Origin: Bacteroidota bacterium
GTDB lineage: Bacteria; Bacteroidota; Bacteroidia; Flavobacteriales; Flavobacteriaceae
Assembly: GCA_018829465.1 (NCBI GenBank)
Contig: JAHJTN010000005.1
Location: 124,001-188,000, forward strand
Direction of reading: 5' to 3'
Length of the DNA stretch: 64,000 bases
Shown: in pieces, positions 9,161 through 16,915 of the stretch
How positions within the stretch are numbered: the stretch's first letter is position 1
Layout: the number at the start of each line of letters is the position of its first letter
Translations under genes and position numbers: made by a program
The notes under the pieces: generated by a model
Databases searched by the model: none
Told to the model about the DNA's origin: nothing
What the model saw: only the letters and a program-made list of their open reading frames with translations

Positions 9161-9316
9161 ATGAACAATGTTGCTATAGAATTGTTGGGCGGCCTCCTCA
9201 TTTGGATTTTTAAAGGCTTTAAGGGCACGCTTTCTAAATGGCGCGACCATAAGTACGCATTTCTCGTAGGTATAGGGTTTATATTTTTGATAGTCATTAT
9301 TTTAAGCATGCTGTGA
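9161..9316 (+). CDS. 51-aa single-pass membrane protein
   Basis: Starts MNNVAIELLGGLLIW and stops at TGA 9314-9316. It has an amphipathic N-terminal helix containing WIFKGFKG, a basic loop (KWRDHKY), then one strong membrane helix (FLVGIGFIFLIVIILSML). It is preceded by an A-rich leader typical of Bacteroidota translation starts. This organisation is protein-like, but I do not recognise a family. A small stress or membrane-anchor protein is possible. Confidence 0.5.
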   Translation: MNNVAIELLGGLLIWIFKGFKGTLSKWRDHKYAFLVGIGFIFLIVIILSML

Positions 9317-9460
9317 TTGTCACGCAAGTTAACCTTCGTTAAGATTTTAATACATAATTGATTGCAGGTTCGGTTGACCCAAATCTACTTATAAAGTTCA
9401 GCAAAGCCTTAATTTTAGAAAAACCTTGGTTGTGAGGAAGTGCAAAAGTTGTTAATTTTT

Positions 9461-9474
9461 AACGAACGTTAGGT
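9461..9474 (+). promoter_or_regulatory. Putative TetR operator in front of the peroxiredoxin-tetR operon
   Basis: AACGAACGTTAGGT matches the symmetric ideal ACCGAACGTTCGGT at 12 of 14 positions. Its centre is 24 nt before TATTTTTG (9492-9499), a -7 box, so the site covers the -33 region. Near-copies with the same geometry occur at 18122-18135 and 22051-22064. Binding is inferred, not shown. Confidence 0.55.
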
Positions 9475-9510
9475 ATGTAATAAAATTTCACTATTTTTGA
9501 CAAAAAAAAG

Positions 9511-10032
9511 ATGAAGTTACTTACTAAGAAGGTAGCACCCGACTTTAAAGTTGAAGATTACCGTGGCCACAAAATACACTTAAGCGATTACAACAATCAA
9601 AAAGTGCTTTTAAGCTTTTTTAGAACAGCTACTTGTCCTTTTTGCAATATGCGGGTACAAGAGTTGATTAAAAAGGAACAGCAGTTTAAGGATAGCGGAA
9701 TTGAAGTGATTGCTTTTTTTAGTTCAGATGCCGACGAAATCAAATCCTATGCCGGTAAACAAAACCCATGGTTTCCTGTGGTGGCCGACCCTAATAAAAA
9801 TATTTATGCTTTATATGGTGTAGAAGAATCAGCAAGTGGTATGTTAAAAACCATGCTCAAACCTCTAAAAATGTTGAGAATGATGGCGAGTGGCTTTTTC
9901 AATTTAAAGTCTATGAAGGCGGCACCCATTATCCCGGCAGATTTTCTACTGGGTCCTGGTTTAATAATTGAAAAAACCTACTATGGTAAGGACTTTGGTG
10001 ATCATATTGATTTAAATGAAATTTTAAATTAA
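9511..10032 (+). CDS. Peroxiredoxin-like (AhpC/TSA superfamily) protein
   Basis: Thioredoxin-fold protein of 173 aa, probably cytoplasmic since there is no signal peptide. VAPDFKVEDYRGHKIHLSDY is the usual N-terminal strand motif, and the active site is TATCPFC with Cys42 and Cys45. The C-terminal part (LLGPGLIIEKTYYGKDFGDHI) fits the AhpC/TSA-like redoxin group. A CxxC rather than a single peroxidatic Cys means it may reduce disulfides as well as peroxides. It is the first gene of an operon with the TetR gene 32 bp downstream and carries the putative TetR site at its promoter, which suggests induction when the repressor is released. Confidence 0.85.
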   Translation: MKLLTKKVAPDFKVEDYRGHKIHLSDYNNQKVLLSFFRTATCPFCNMRVQELIKKEQQFKDSGIEVIAFFSSDADEIKSYAGKQNPWFPVVADPNKNIYALYGVEESASGMLKTMLKPLKMLRMMASGFFNLKSMKAAPIIPADFLLGPGLIIEKTYYGKDFGDHIDLNEILN

Positions 10033-10064
10033 TATTCTTAATTTTGAAATCTAAATAAAGAGAA

Positions 10065-10625
10065 TTGAGACCACAAAAAGTTGATACAGAAACATTATTA
10101 ATGGGCGCACTTTCCGTTTTAAAAGAAAAAGGATTTGATGGAGCCAGTTTAAACGAATTGGCAAAAGCCACCGGACTTCAAAAAGCAAGCTTGTATCATC
10201 GTTTCCCCGGTGGCAAAGAAGAAATTGCTCAAAATGTGTTTTGTTTTATTGAAGAATGGATATTGAACAAATTGGTGAAAATTCTCAATGATCCAGCAGT
10301 GTCTCCTGAAAAAAGATTATCTCGTGTTTTAAAAAATATTGATTCCCTATACCAAGGCGGTAAAGATGTTTGCTTTATTCGTTCACTCTCTATGGGTACC
10401 GGCAAACAACTTTTTAGTGATGATATTCAAAAAGTACTACATATTTGGATTAAGGCCTTCTACGAGTTTGGTTTAGGAATTGGTTTTAATAATGAAAAGG
10501 CCCAAGAAACCGCAGAACATTCATTAATGATAATTCAGGGCAGTTTGGTGTTGTCCAATGCCATGGATGAACCCAAGCATTTTAAAAATGCTCTTATACA
10601 AGTAAAAGAAAATTATTTCTCCTAA
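10065..10625 (+). CDS. TetR/AcrR family transcriptional regulator
   Basis: Repressor of 186 aa with an N-terminal helix-turn-helix in the first 50 residues (ASLNELAKATGLQKASLYHRFPGGKEEI) and an all-helical ligand domain. The start is TTG: an in-frame TAA lies at 10056-10058, and the first ATG is inside the DNA-binding domain. It follows the peroxiredoxin gene by 32 bp and is very probably co-transcribed, so the site at 9461 would make it autoregulatory. The ligand domain resembles LmrA/YxaF-type regulators, whose effectors are small hydrophobic or phenolic compounds; the effector here is unknown. Confidence 0.88.
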   Translation: MRPQKVDTETLLMGALSVLKEKGFDGASLNELAKATGLQKASLYHRFPGGKEEIAQNVFCFIEEWILNKLVKILNDPAVSPEKRLSRVLKNIDSLYQGGKDVCFIRSLSMGTGKQLFSDDIQKVLHIWIKAFYEFGLGIGFNNEKAQETAEHSLMIIQGSLVLSNAMDEPKHFKNALIQVKENYFS

Positions 10626-10644
10626 AAATTTAATTATAAATTTT

Positions 10645-10658
10645 ACCGAACATTCGTT
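10645..10658 (+). promoter_or_regulatory. Degenerate copy of the TetR-type operator
   Basis: ACCGAACATTCGTT matches ACCGAACGTTCGGT at 12 of 14. It lies 20 bp after the tetR stop. No TAnnTTTG box occurs at the 23-25 nt spacing seen for the strong sites. A 15-codon frame (MNKQTKNILRVQRVA) starts only 12 bp downstream at 10671. This may be what is left of a deleted regulon gene. Confidence 0.35.
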
Positions 10659-10747
10659 TTTTAATAAAATATGAATAAACAAACCAAAAATATTTTACGC
10701 GTTCAGCGTGTGGCATGATGCTAGGAATTTAACACTTAACACATGAC

Positions 10748-11659
10748 ATGATACTCTATAAGGAAATAACCGGCGAATATTTCGAGGTTCTAAATATTGA
10801 AAGTTCCGATAAAGAAATAAGTAACCATATTCCTCACAAAAGCCCTCAAAATTCATTAACCATCCTGTGGTTTCTTGACAATGATAGTATCCTTGAAACT
10901 GATGGTATTAGGAATCATATTTCGAAAAATGAAATCCTTTTCATAACCGACTTGCATCATGTAAAAATGCTTAAAACAGGAAGCATACGCACGATGCGTT
11001 TCAATCGCGCCTTTTATTGCATCATCAATCACGATCAAGACGTGAGCTGCAAAGGACTGCTTTTTTATGGAGCTTCAACATTACCCAAGATTCAATTATC
11101 TAAATCTCAGATAAATTTACTAAACCCTATTTTTAGAACTATTTCACGAGAAATTACCATTGCCGATCAGCATCAATTGCCTATGTTACAGCTTTTGCTT
11201 AGGCAGTTTTTAATTCATTGTACGAGGTTTTATAAACAACAAAATTTATCGGCAACTTCGACAGTTTCTAATATAGAAATTATTAGAGAATTTAATTATT
11301 TGGTAGAACTACATTTCAAAAAATTACACAAGGTAAAAGACTATGCAAAAATCATGAATAAATCCTCTAAAACACTGTCCAATTTATTTAGCCAACATTC
11401 CAATAAATCACCCTTTCAAATTATTACTGAAAGGAAAATATTAGAAGCAAAGCGACTCTTATGCTATGGCAATTTATCTGTTAAGGAAGTTAGTTATAAT
11501 TTAGGTTACAACGATATACAATCATTTTCCAGAGCTTTTAAAAATCAAGAATTGATATCTCCAATGACTTTTAAAACCAAATGCATGGGAAAAAATGCCA
11601 AACATTTAGGAAAAAAGGTTTCTTTAAATTATTACCAAACAAAGGATATTTGTATCTAA
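10748..11659 (+). CDS. AraC family transcriptional regulator
   Basis: 303 aa. The N-terminal half is a cupin-like sensing region (HKSPQNSLTILWFLDNDSILETDG, then EILFITDLHHVK) without a recognised ligand. The C-terminal 100 residues contain the two helix-turn-helices of AraC/XylS proteins: KVKDYAKIMNKSSKTLSNLFSQHSNKSPFQII and LSVKEVSYNLGYNDIQSFSRAFKNQ. It stands between the tetR operon and a membrane-protein gene only 19 bp downstream, which it may control or be co-transcribed with. Confidence 0.88.
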   Translation: MILYKEITGEYFEVLNIESSDKEISNHIPHKSPQNSLTILWFLDNDSILETDGIRNHISKNEILFITDLHHVKMLKTGSIRTMRFNRAFYCIINHDQDVSCKGLLFYGASTLPKIQLSKSQINLLNPIFRTISREITIADQHQLPMLQLLLRQFLIHCTRFYKQQNLSATSTVSNIEIIREFNYLVELHFKKLHKVKDYAKIMNKSSKTLSNLFSQHSNKSPFQIITERKILEAKRLLCYGNLSVKEVSYNLGYNDIQSFSRAFKNQELISPMTFKTKCMGKNAKHLGKKVSLNYYQTKDICI

Positions 11660-11678
11660 TTTTAAAATATATATTCTT

Positions 11679-12098
11679 ATGGAAAAAAATGGAAAAATTA
11701 ATTGGCAGAATGCCCTAATAGGCGGTCTTATCGGCACACTGTTTTTCGACATTGTAGGGTTCATATTCACAGGAACATGGTGGGATATACCAGCCATACT
11801 AGGTGAAAAAACCGGGCTTGGTGTGACCTACGGCGTTTTAGGGCATTTTGGTAACGGTTTATTGTTGGCTATACTTTATGCGGGTATTGCTCCATCTTTA
11901 TGGGGACCATCGTGGCTCAGAACCTTAATTTTTGTAACAGCCGAAACGATTGCCTTGGTTTGGTTTTTTATGTTTCCCCTTTTAGGAGCCGGAATTGCGG
12001 GTACAAATTTGGCACCAATAATACCTTTAGTTTCTTTATTGAGACATATCGCTTACGGAATACCTTTATTTTACTTTGTTCATAAATTTAAGAAATAG
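11679..12098 (+). CDS. Uncharacterised four-helix membrane protein
   Basis: 139 aa with about four hydrophobic helices (ALIGGLIGTLFFDIVGFIF; GVLGHFGNGLLLAILYAGI; TLIFVTAETIALVWFFMFPLLGAGI; LVSLLRHIAYGIPLFYFV). A conserved-looking GxxxHFGNG motif and a tryptophan-rich loop (GTWWDIP) are visible. I do not assign a function. It follows the AraC gene by 19 bp and is closed by a clear terminator at 12116, so the two probably form a unit. Confidence 0.7.
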   Translation: MEKNGKINWQNALIGGLIGTLFFDIVGFIFTGTWWDIPAILGEKTGLGVTYGVLGHFGNGLLLAILYAGIAPSLWGPSWLRTLIFVTAETIALVWFFMFPLLGAGIAGTNLAPIIPLVSLLRHIAYGIPLFYFVHKFKK

Positions 12099-12115
12099 TT
12101 AATGGTTAATGTTTC

Positions 12116-12154
12116 GCTGTCGAGGGGTAAATTTTTTACTTCTCGACAGCTTTT
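12116..12154 (+). terminator. Rho-independent terminator
   Basis: Perfect 9-bp stem GCTGTCGAG / CTCGACAGC (12116-12124 and 12142-12150) followed by TTTT, 18 bp after the membrane-protein stop. Confidence 0.75.
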
Positions 12155-12263
12155 AAACACTTTATTGATGTGAAATAGCCAAAATAATTAAAATAGACAC
12201 TCACCAAAATAGAATACTGATATGAAGTGTCTCACAAATTAAAAATGATAACCTAAATTACAA

Positions 12264-12737
12264 ATGAGAAAAAATATTTTAATTTTAATTACCTTAATGA
12301 CGCTGACAATGCAATCACAAAACACTGAAATTAAGCACCCCGTTCCACCTTTTACAGAGGAAACGGCCAAACAAAAAATACAAATGGCTGAAGACGCCTG
12401 GAACAGCAAAGACCCTCAGCGCGTGTCAATGGCCTATACGCCCGACAGCGAATGGCGAAACCGCGATCTTTTTATTAACGGTCGGGAGGAAATAGTAGCT
12501 TTCCTTACTCAAAAGTGGGAAAAAGAACGCCATTACAGGCTTAAAAAAGAATACTGGGCACACAGCGAAAACCGCATTGCCGTTAGGTTTGAATACGAAT
12601 ATCAAGATGCCAACGGCCAGTGGTGGCGCGCCTATGGCAACGAAAATTGGGAGTTTGACAAAAATGGGCTAATGGCCAAACGCTATGCTAGTATCAATGA
12701 TGTTGCTATAAAGGATACTGAAAGGAAATTTAAGTGA
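12264..12737 (+). CDS. DUF1348 / NTF2-like (SnoaL-fold) protein with signal peptide
   Basis: 157 aa. A hydrophobic N-terminus ([20 protein letters not shown]) looks like a Sec signal. It is followed by the compact DUF1348 fold: [24 protein letters not shown], then [28 protein letters not shown] and the tail [17 protein letters not shown]. Known members lack the signal and are about 140-155 aa, so export here is an unusual variant. NTF2-like folds are either small enzymes or binding proteins; no function is known for this group. Confidence 0.8.
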   Translation: MRKNILILITLMTLTMQSQNTEIKHPVPPFTEETAKQKIQMAEDAWNSKDPQRVSMAYTPDSEWRNRDLFINGREEIVAFLTQKWEKERHYRLKKEYWAHSENRIAVRFEYEYQDANGQWWRAYGNENWEFDKNGLMAKRYASINDVAIKDTERKFK

Positions 12738-12855
12738 TTATTTGGTTTTGACTGAATCAAAAAACATATCATACAGTGCTTTTAGGTTGTATATTTTAAC
12801 CACTCAAATATTTTAAAGTATTCGATTATATTTGATGACATTTATCCTTAACCTT

Positions 12856-12910
12856 TATATTTGTGGAAAAAGCTACCATAGGGATCGGACGTAAGGAGCT
12901 TTTCCCTATG
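12856..12910 (+). promoter_or_regulatory. Promoter and possible two-state leader of the PaiB-like gene
   Basis: TATATTTG lies at 12856-12863, with a second copy at 12827-12834. The leader contains two competing pairings: GGAAAAAGCT (12865-12874) with AGCTTTTCC (12897-12905), and CATAGGGA (12877-12884) with TCCCTATG (12903-12910). They share bases 12903-12905, so the second cannot form completely while the first does. The arrangement resembles an attenuator or small-molecule switch, but no known riboswitch class is recognised. Confidence 0.4.
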
Positions 12911-12941
12911 TTGACAAACCAAGCAAATTAAAAAAATGTAA

Positions 12942-13562
12942 ATGTATATCCCTAAAGCTAACCTAACAACAAACGACGAAGAAATCGTTTCATTTATGAA
13001 ACGGTTTAGTTTTGCAACAATAATCACTTCAAAAGACAATTTTCCAATTGCAACTCATTTGCCTTTTGTAGTTTCAACCAGAGACGGCGATATCGTATTG
13101 ACTTCGCATTTTGCAAAAGCTAATGATCAATGGCAAGACATTGAAAATAATACGGTATTGGCAATATTTAGCGAGCCTCATGCTTACGTTTCAACAAAGA
13201 ATTACGATAAAAAACTTAATGTACCGACTTGGAACTACATTTCAATTCACGCCTACGGCCAGGGCAAATTAATTACAGAAACAGGAAAGACTCTTGAAGT
13301 GTTAGAAAAGATGATTGACAATTTCGAAACATCTTATCGATCACAATGGGATGGTTTTCCAGAAGACTATAAACTGAAAATGCTTAAAGGAATTATAGCT
13401 TTTGAAGTAGTAGTTACGGACTTGCAAGCTAAGAAAAAATTGAGCCAAAATAGAACGGAAACAGAGCAACAAAAAATAATTGACACTTTATCAAAAAGCG
13501 TGGATACCAACGAAAAAATTATTGCACAGTATATGAAGAATAACTTATTAAACAAATCATAA
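12942..13562 (+). CDS. PaiB family FMN-binding protein
   Basis: 206 aa, the usual length for the PaiB (FMN-binding negative transcriptional regulator) family, a split-barrel flavin fold. Diagnostic segments are MYIPKANLTTNDEEIVSFMKRFSFATIIT, THLPFVV, ANDQWQDIENNTVLAIFSEPHAYVS, VPTWNYISIHAYGQ and AKKKLSQNRTETEQQKI. The name comes from the Bacillus pai operon; many members may simply be flavin enzymes acting on small molecules. A promoter with a structured leader precedes it. Confidence 0.88.
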   Translation: MYIPKANLTTNDEEIVSFMKRFSFATIITSKDNFPIATHLPFVVSTRDGDIVLTSHFAKANDQWQDIENNTVLAIFSEPHAYVSTKNYDKKLNVPTWNYISIHAYGQGKLITETGKTLEVLEKMIDNFETSYRSQWDGFPEDYKLKMLKGIIAFEVVVTDLQAKKKLSQNRTETEQQKIIDTLSKSVDTNEKIIAQYMKNNLLNKS

Positions 13563-13954
13563 AAGCCATTAACCTTTGCTTTAGCAAAAAAGGAAATGAT
13601 ACTAAAAAATGTAGCTATTTCAGTTAGATAAAATTTTAAAAGACGAATAAAAAATATAAAGAACCACAAAAATTGTATAAGCGTAATTCGGTCTAAAGAT
13701 ATGAATTTGGACTAATTGCATGTTAAAAAGCATAAGATTAAATGGAAAGTGTAAAGCTTCTAATACTAAACTAATTATTTAGCCCTTGAAAAAACAAAAG
13801 TTAGAAAACTATAAACCAAATTAAGTTGCCATTGTTTAAGTAATTTTAAGAAAAAGCAACCATTTGATTACTTTTTGCGTCTTTATAAGAAATAGAAGCA
13901 ATATTTTATTTAAAAATTTTAAAGTAACTCAAATACAAAGCAAAAATCTTAATA
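13563..13954. other. AT-rich intergenic region
   Basis: About 390 bp between two plus-strand genes. I see no gene, tRNA or strong hairpin. The sequence is very AT-rich and may hold the promoter of the downstream CPBP gene, but no perfect TAnnTTTG box was found close to it. Confidence 0.4.
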
Positions 13955-14755
13955 ATGAAAACAACAAGCCGGCTTAACGTAATACTAACAGTACTTATCA
14001 CATTTGGTGTCTACTTTACACTCGATGTAATTTATTTCAATAAAATGCGTGCATTCCTGAATGGTACAATAGACCAAATTGGAGTGAGTCACCTTTTAGC
14101 CTATACGCTATCTCTTACACCGCTTATTTTAGGGGCATACTTACTTCAAAAATCGTTTAAGAAGACTTTAGAAAGTCTTGGTTTAAATCAATCTATTTTA
14201 GTCGGCTTCCTTTTTTGCTTTATTTGCACATTGCCAATGCTGATTGGATATATGTTTGTTTTTGAATTCAATAAACAAATTACTGTTACAACTATCTTAA
14301 TTAAGGCAGTATCCTCAGGTTTTTTTGAAGAATTAATTTTTAGAGGATTTTTATTTGGACTGCTGTTCAGATACACCAAGCTAGGTTTTATCTTGGCCTC
14401 ACTATTAGGCGCAATGATTTTTGGCTTAATGCACCTCTATCAAAGTAACGACCCCTTAATGATGCTCGGTATTTTTGGAGTTACCTTTTCCGGCTCACTG
14501 TTCTTTGGCTGGGCTTATGCCGAATGGAAATACAACATTTGGGTGCCGGTGTTTTTGCATTTATTGATGAACCTGTATTTCGAATTATTTTCCGCTGGAG
14601 AGAATGCCTTAGGTGGTGTTTATATGAATATTTTTAGGATAACGGTAATTCTGTTGGTAATTATTACAACCATTTATTACAAACGAAAAACCAAACAATC
14701 TTTTGAGGTTACCAAAAACAGTTGGTGGATGAAGAAAGCAATGCCTACAAGTTAG
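13955..14755 (+). CDS. CPBP family intramembrane glutamic endopeptidase
   Basis: Multi-pass membrane protein of 266 aa. Motif 1 is SSGFFEELIFRGFLFGLLF (the EExxxR of the family), motif 2 the FGLMHLYQSND histidine and motif 3 HLLMNLYFE, all placed in membrane helices as in Rce1/CAAX-type proteases. Bacterial relatives process small peptides or protect against them. No peptide gene is evident alongside, so the substrate is unknown. It ends 75 bp before the convergent bshB1 gene. Confidence 0.88.
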   Translation: MKTTSRLNVILTVLITFGVYFTLDVIYFNKMRAFLNGTIDQIGVSHLLAYTLSLTPLILGAYLLQKSFKKTLESLGLNQSILVGFLFCFICTLPMLIGYMFVFEFNKQITVTTILIKAVSSGFFEELIFRGFLFGLLFRYTKLGFILASLLGAMIFGLMHLYQSNDPLMMLGIFGVTFSGSLFFGWAYAEWKYNIWVPVFLHLLMNLYFELFSAGENALGGVYMNIFRITVILLVIITTIYYKRKTKQSFEVTKNSWWMKKAMPTS

Positions 14756-14830
14756 AAATAACTTTTGAAGGTTAAATTTCAGAAAAGACTTCAGAGTGTT
14801 GATTTAAGTCTTTTCAGGGTATTTCATACA

Positions 14831-15550
14831 CTAAATCAAACTTTCAATATTTTCGACTCCAACATATCTGTTAGTAATAAAACCTTCGGCATACCTCTTG
14901 TTTATAGCTCTTCCAAATATTTGATTGGTAGCTTTTATTTGATCAAGCAAGGCAATTATTCCGTTTGGGCTTTCATTTTCCGGTATTACAAATTGTGATT
15001 TATAGGCTTTGATGGCATCCATTTTAGCAGTAAAACAATCGCTGATATCTACAACGAAGCTGGGTTGTATAAAATAATCCTGAATGTAATGATATACCGC
15101 CATTGGGCGCCAATGCTCCTGCTCTTTTTCATTCAATCGTGTAACATTCATTTTTAAACCGGAAATAAAACAAGCATCAGCTACCAATTCAGCCGCATTT
15201 CTATGGTCGGGATGTTTATCGTTAAAAGCATTTGCGAGCACAATTTTTGGCTTATACTTCCGAATAAGTTGTATGACCTTCTGTTGATTTTGTAAGGTGT
15301 TTGAAATTTTGCCATCGGGCAGGTTGAGTTGTTCCCTTATTTTAACACCCATAAGTTGTGCAGCTGTAAATGCTTCTTCTTTTCGGATTTCAACGGTGCC
15401 ATAACTTCCCATTTCTCCTTTTGTAAGATCAACTAAGACTACACTTCCTCCTTTTTTAATGGTGCGAATTATGACTCCTGCGGCTGCACATTCTACATCA
15501 TCTGGATGTGCGCCAAAAGCAAGTATATCAATATTAAAATTATTCATCAT
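14831..15550 (-). CDS. bshB1: Bacillithiol biosynthesis deacetylase BshB1
   Basis: Zinc-dependent LmbE-like deacetylase of 239 aa that removes the acetyl group from GlcNAc-malate in bacillithiol synthesis. Motifs include DILAFGAHPDDVE near the N-terminus (metal ligands His and Asp), NLPDGKI, and ANAFNDKHPDHRNAAELV with the second metal-binding His. Length and sequence match the Bacteroidota/Bacillota BshB1 group. It is the last gene of a minus-strand series after the TauE-like and broken DinB genes. DinB-fold proteins include bacillithiol-dependent transferases, so the adjacency may be functional. Confidence 0.92.
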   Translation of the reverse strand: MMNNFNIDILAFGAHPDDVECAAAGVIIRTIKKGGSVVLVDLTKGEMGSYGTVEIRKEEAFTAAQLMGVKIREQLNLPDGKISNTLQNQQKVIQLIRKYKPKIVLANAFNDKHPDHRNAAELVADACFISGLKMNVTRLNEKEQEHWRPMAVYHYIQDYFIQPSFVVDISDCFTAKMDAIKAYKSQFVIPENESPNGIIALLDQIKATNQIFGRAINKRYAEGFITNRYVGVENIESLI

Positions 15551-15575
15551 TGAAATTACTTTAAAAAAAATAACG

Positions 15576-16037
15576 CTATGTTGCTTTCACAGTTGCATAA
15601 GCTATGTAAGTAGTAAGAGGCAATTGCGCTAATTTCCCCTTTAACATAATTATGATTTGCCCGCGATGGTATGACGAATGATTTACCAGATGTATCAATA
15701 AATCTTCCAATGAAATTGATGAAGGTTCGCCCATAAACGGAAAAAAGATAGGTTCTTCCATCTCATTAGCGGTTTTTCTCAAAATGAATGCTTTCCATTC
15801 TTCACAATTTTCTTCGGCTAGCCTGAGACAATTTTCTAAGGTTAAATTATCCCATAATTTATAATTTGGGGTTTCATTTAAAGCTCTTTTTAACCAATTA
15901 TTTGGAGCGATAATTAGGTGAGATAAAATTTAGTAAAGCCTTCTATCGGGAGTATGAGCTTCAGAAATGGCATTGATGAGCATCTTGTTTGCCCAAAGTT
16001 CGTAATCTAGTTGTTTTAAAAAAAGTGTTGTTTTCAT
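15576..16037 (-). pseudogene. DinB family gene with an in-frame stop codon
   Basis: Reading from ATG 16037 gives MKTTLFLKQLDYELWANKM, the typical DinB start, then a TAA at 15932-15930 (codon 36). The same frame then continues without interruption as ILSHLIIAPNNWLKRALNE and LEDLLIHLVNHSSYHRGQI to 15576. The conserved HxxxHRGQ metal-binding end is intact and total length (about 153 codons) is normal. The context (RRLY-stop-ILSHL) suggests a single A or C to T change from a Lys or Gln codon. It is either a recent nonsense mutation or a sequence error. It sits between the TauE-like gene (stop at 16042, 4 bp away) and bshB1. Confidence 0.85.
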
Positions 16038-16041
16038 TCCA

Positions 16042-16812
16042 CTAAATAAAGTATTGTTTGTAGAAAAATATGGCCGTTATAACCGCACCGATGAAAATAA
16101 TAAAATTCCTCAAGACTTCCTGTTTGATTTGTCTTGCTAGTTTAGCCCCATAAAATCCTCCAATTAAAGCTCCGGCAATCATCACTATGGTGTATTGCCA
16201 CAGTATAATTCCGGAAAAGATGTAGGTAAATGCCGCAATACCATTGTTAAATGACACCAAAATAACTTTAATCCCATTCATTTCATTTAGATTTTTTAAA
16301 CCAATTAATGATAATGCGGTAAGTATGATCATTCCTAAACCTGCCCCAAAATAACCACCATAAATACCAATAAAAAACATATAAACAAGGTGTATATAAT
16401 TTGGCTTTGAGAAGCTGTATGCTTTAGATTTGGAAATAAAAATAGTTCTTAAATCATTACTGAAAACAAACAGTACTAATGACAATAATAAAAAGAAGGG
16501 CACAAAATTGCTAAACGCTTTTGGAGATGTATTTAAGAATAAATAGGCACCGAAAAATCCGCCAACCGAAATAGAAACAATAAAATACAAAATGAATTTA
16601 ATCGGCAGTTGTATGTCCTTTTTAAAGGCAATAGCACTGGTAATATTTCCCGGCCACAATGCCACTGTACTAATTCCGTTTGCGTTAAGAGGCACAATGT
16701 TGCAGAAAATCAAAGAAGGGTAAGAAATAAAGCCACCTCCGCCGGCCACGGCATTTAAAGTGCTGCCAATTATGGCTGCCAAAAATAGAATGATTAAAGT
16801 AACTATATCCAA
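16042..16812 (-). CDS. Sulfite exporter TauE/SafE (TSUP) family permease
   Basis: Integral membrane protein of 256 aa with about eight helices. The family features are the N-terminal GSTLNAVAGGGGFISYPSLI and the repeat-half GIYGGYFGAGLGMIILTAL. Members carry sulfite, sulfoacetate or other small anions. Position upstream of the DinB remnant and bshB1 hints at sulfur or thiol metabolism, but this is inference. The 103-bp gap to the upstream hydrolase leaves co-transcription possible. Confidence 0.9.
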   Translation of the reverse strand: MDIVTLIILFLAAIIGSTLNAVAGGGGFISYPSLIFCNIVPLNANGISTVALWPGNITSAIAFKKDIQLPIKFILYFIVSISVGGFFGAYLFLNTSPKAFSNFVPFFLLLSLVLFVFSNDLRTIFISKSKAYSFSKPNYIHLVYMFFIGIYGGYFGAGLGMIILTALSLIGLKNLNEMNGIKVILVSFNNGIAAFTYIFSGIILWQYTIVMIAGALIGGFYGAKLARQIKQEVLRNFIIFIGAVITAIFFYKQYFI

Positions 16813-16915
16813 TTAGATTAAATTAGAGTTGATATAAAACACAAGAGATAAACCACGAAAACCCATAAAAAACTACTCAGTTTAAATTACAGGTTATCGT
16901 GGTTTTAATTAATGT

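Noticed and set aside
12116-12154. Operator-like palindrome GCTGTCGAG/CTCGACAGC
   Set aside because: Position right after a gene and the following T run make it a terminator.
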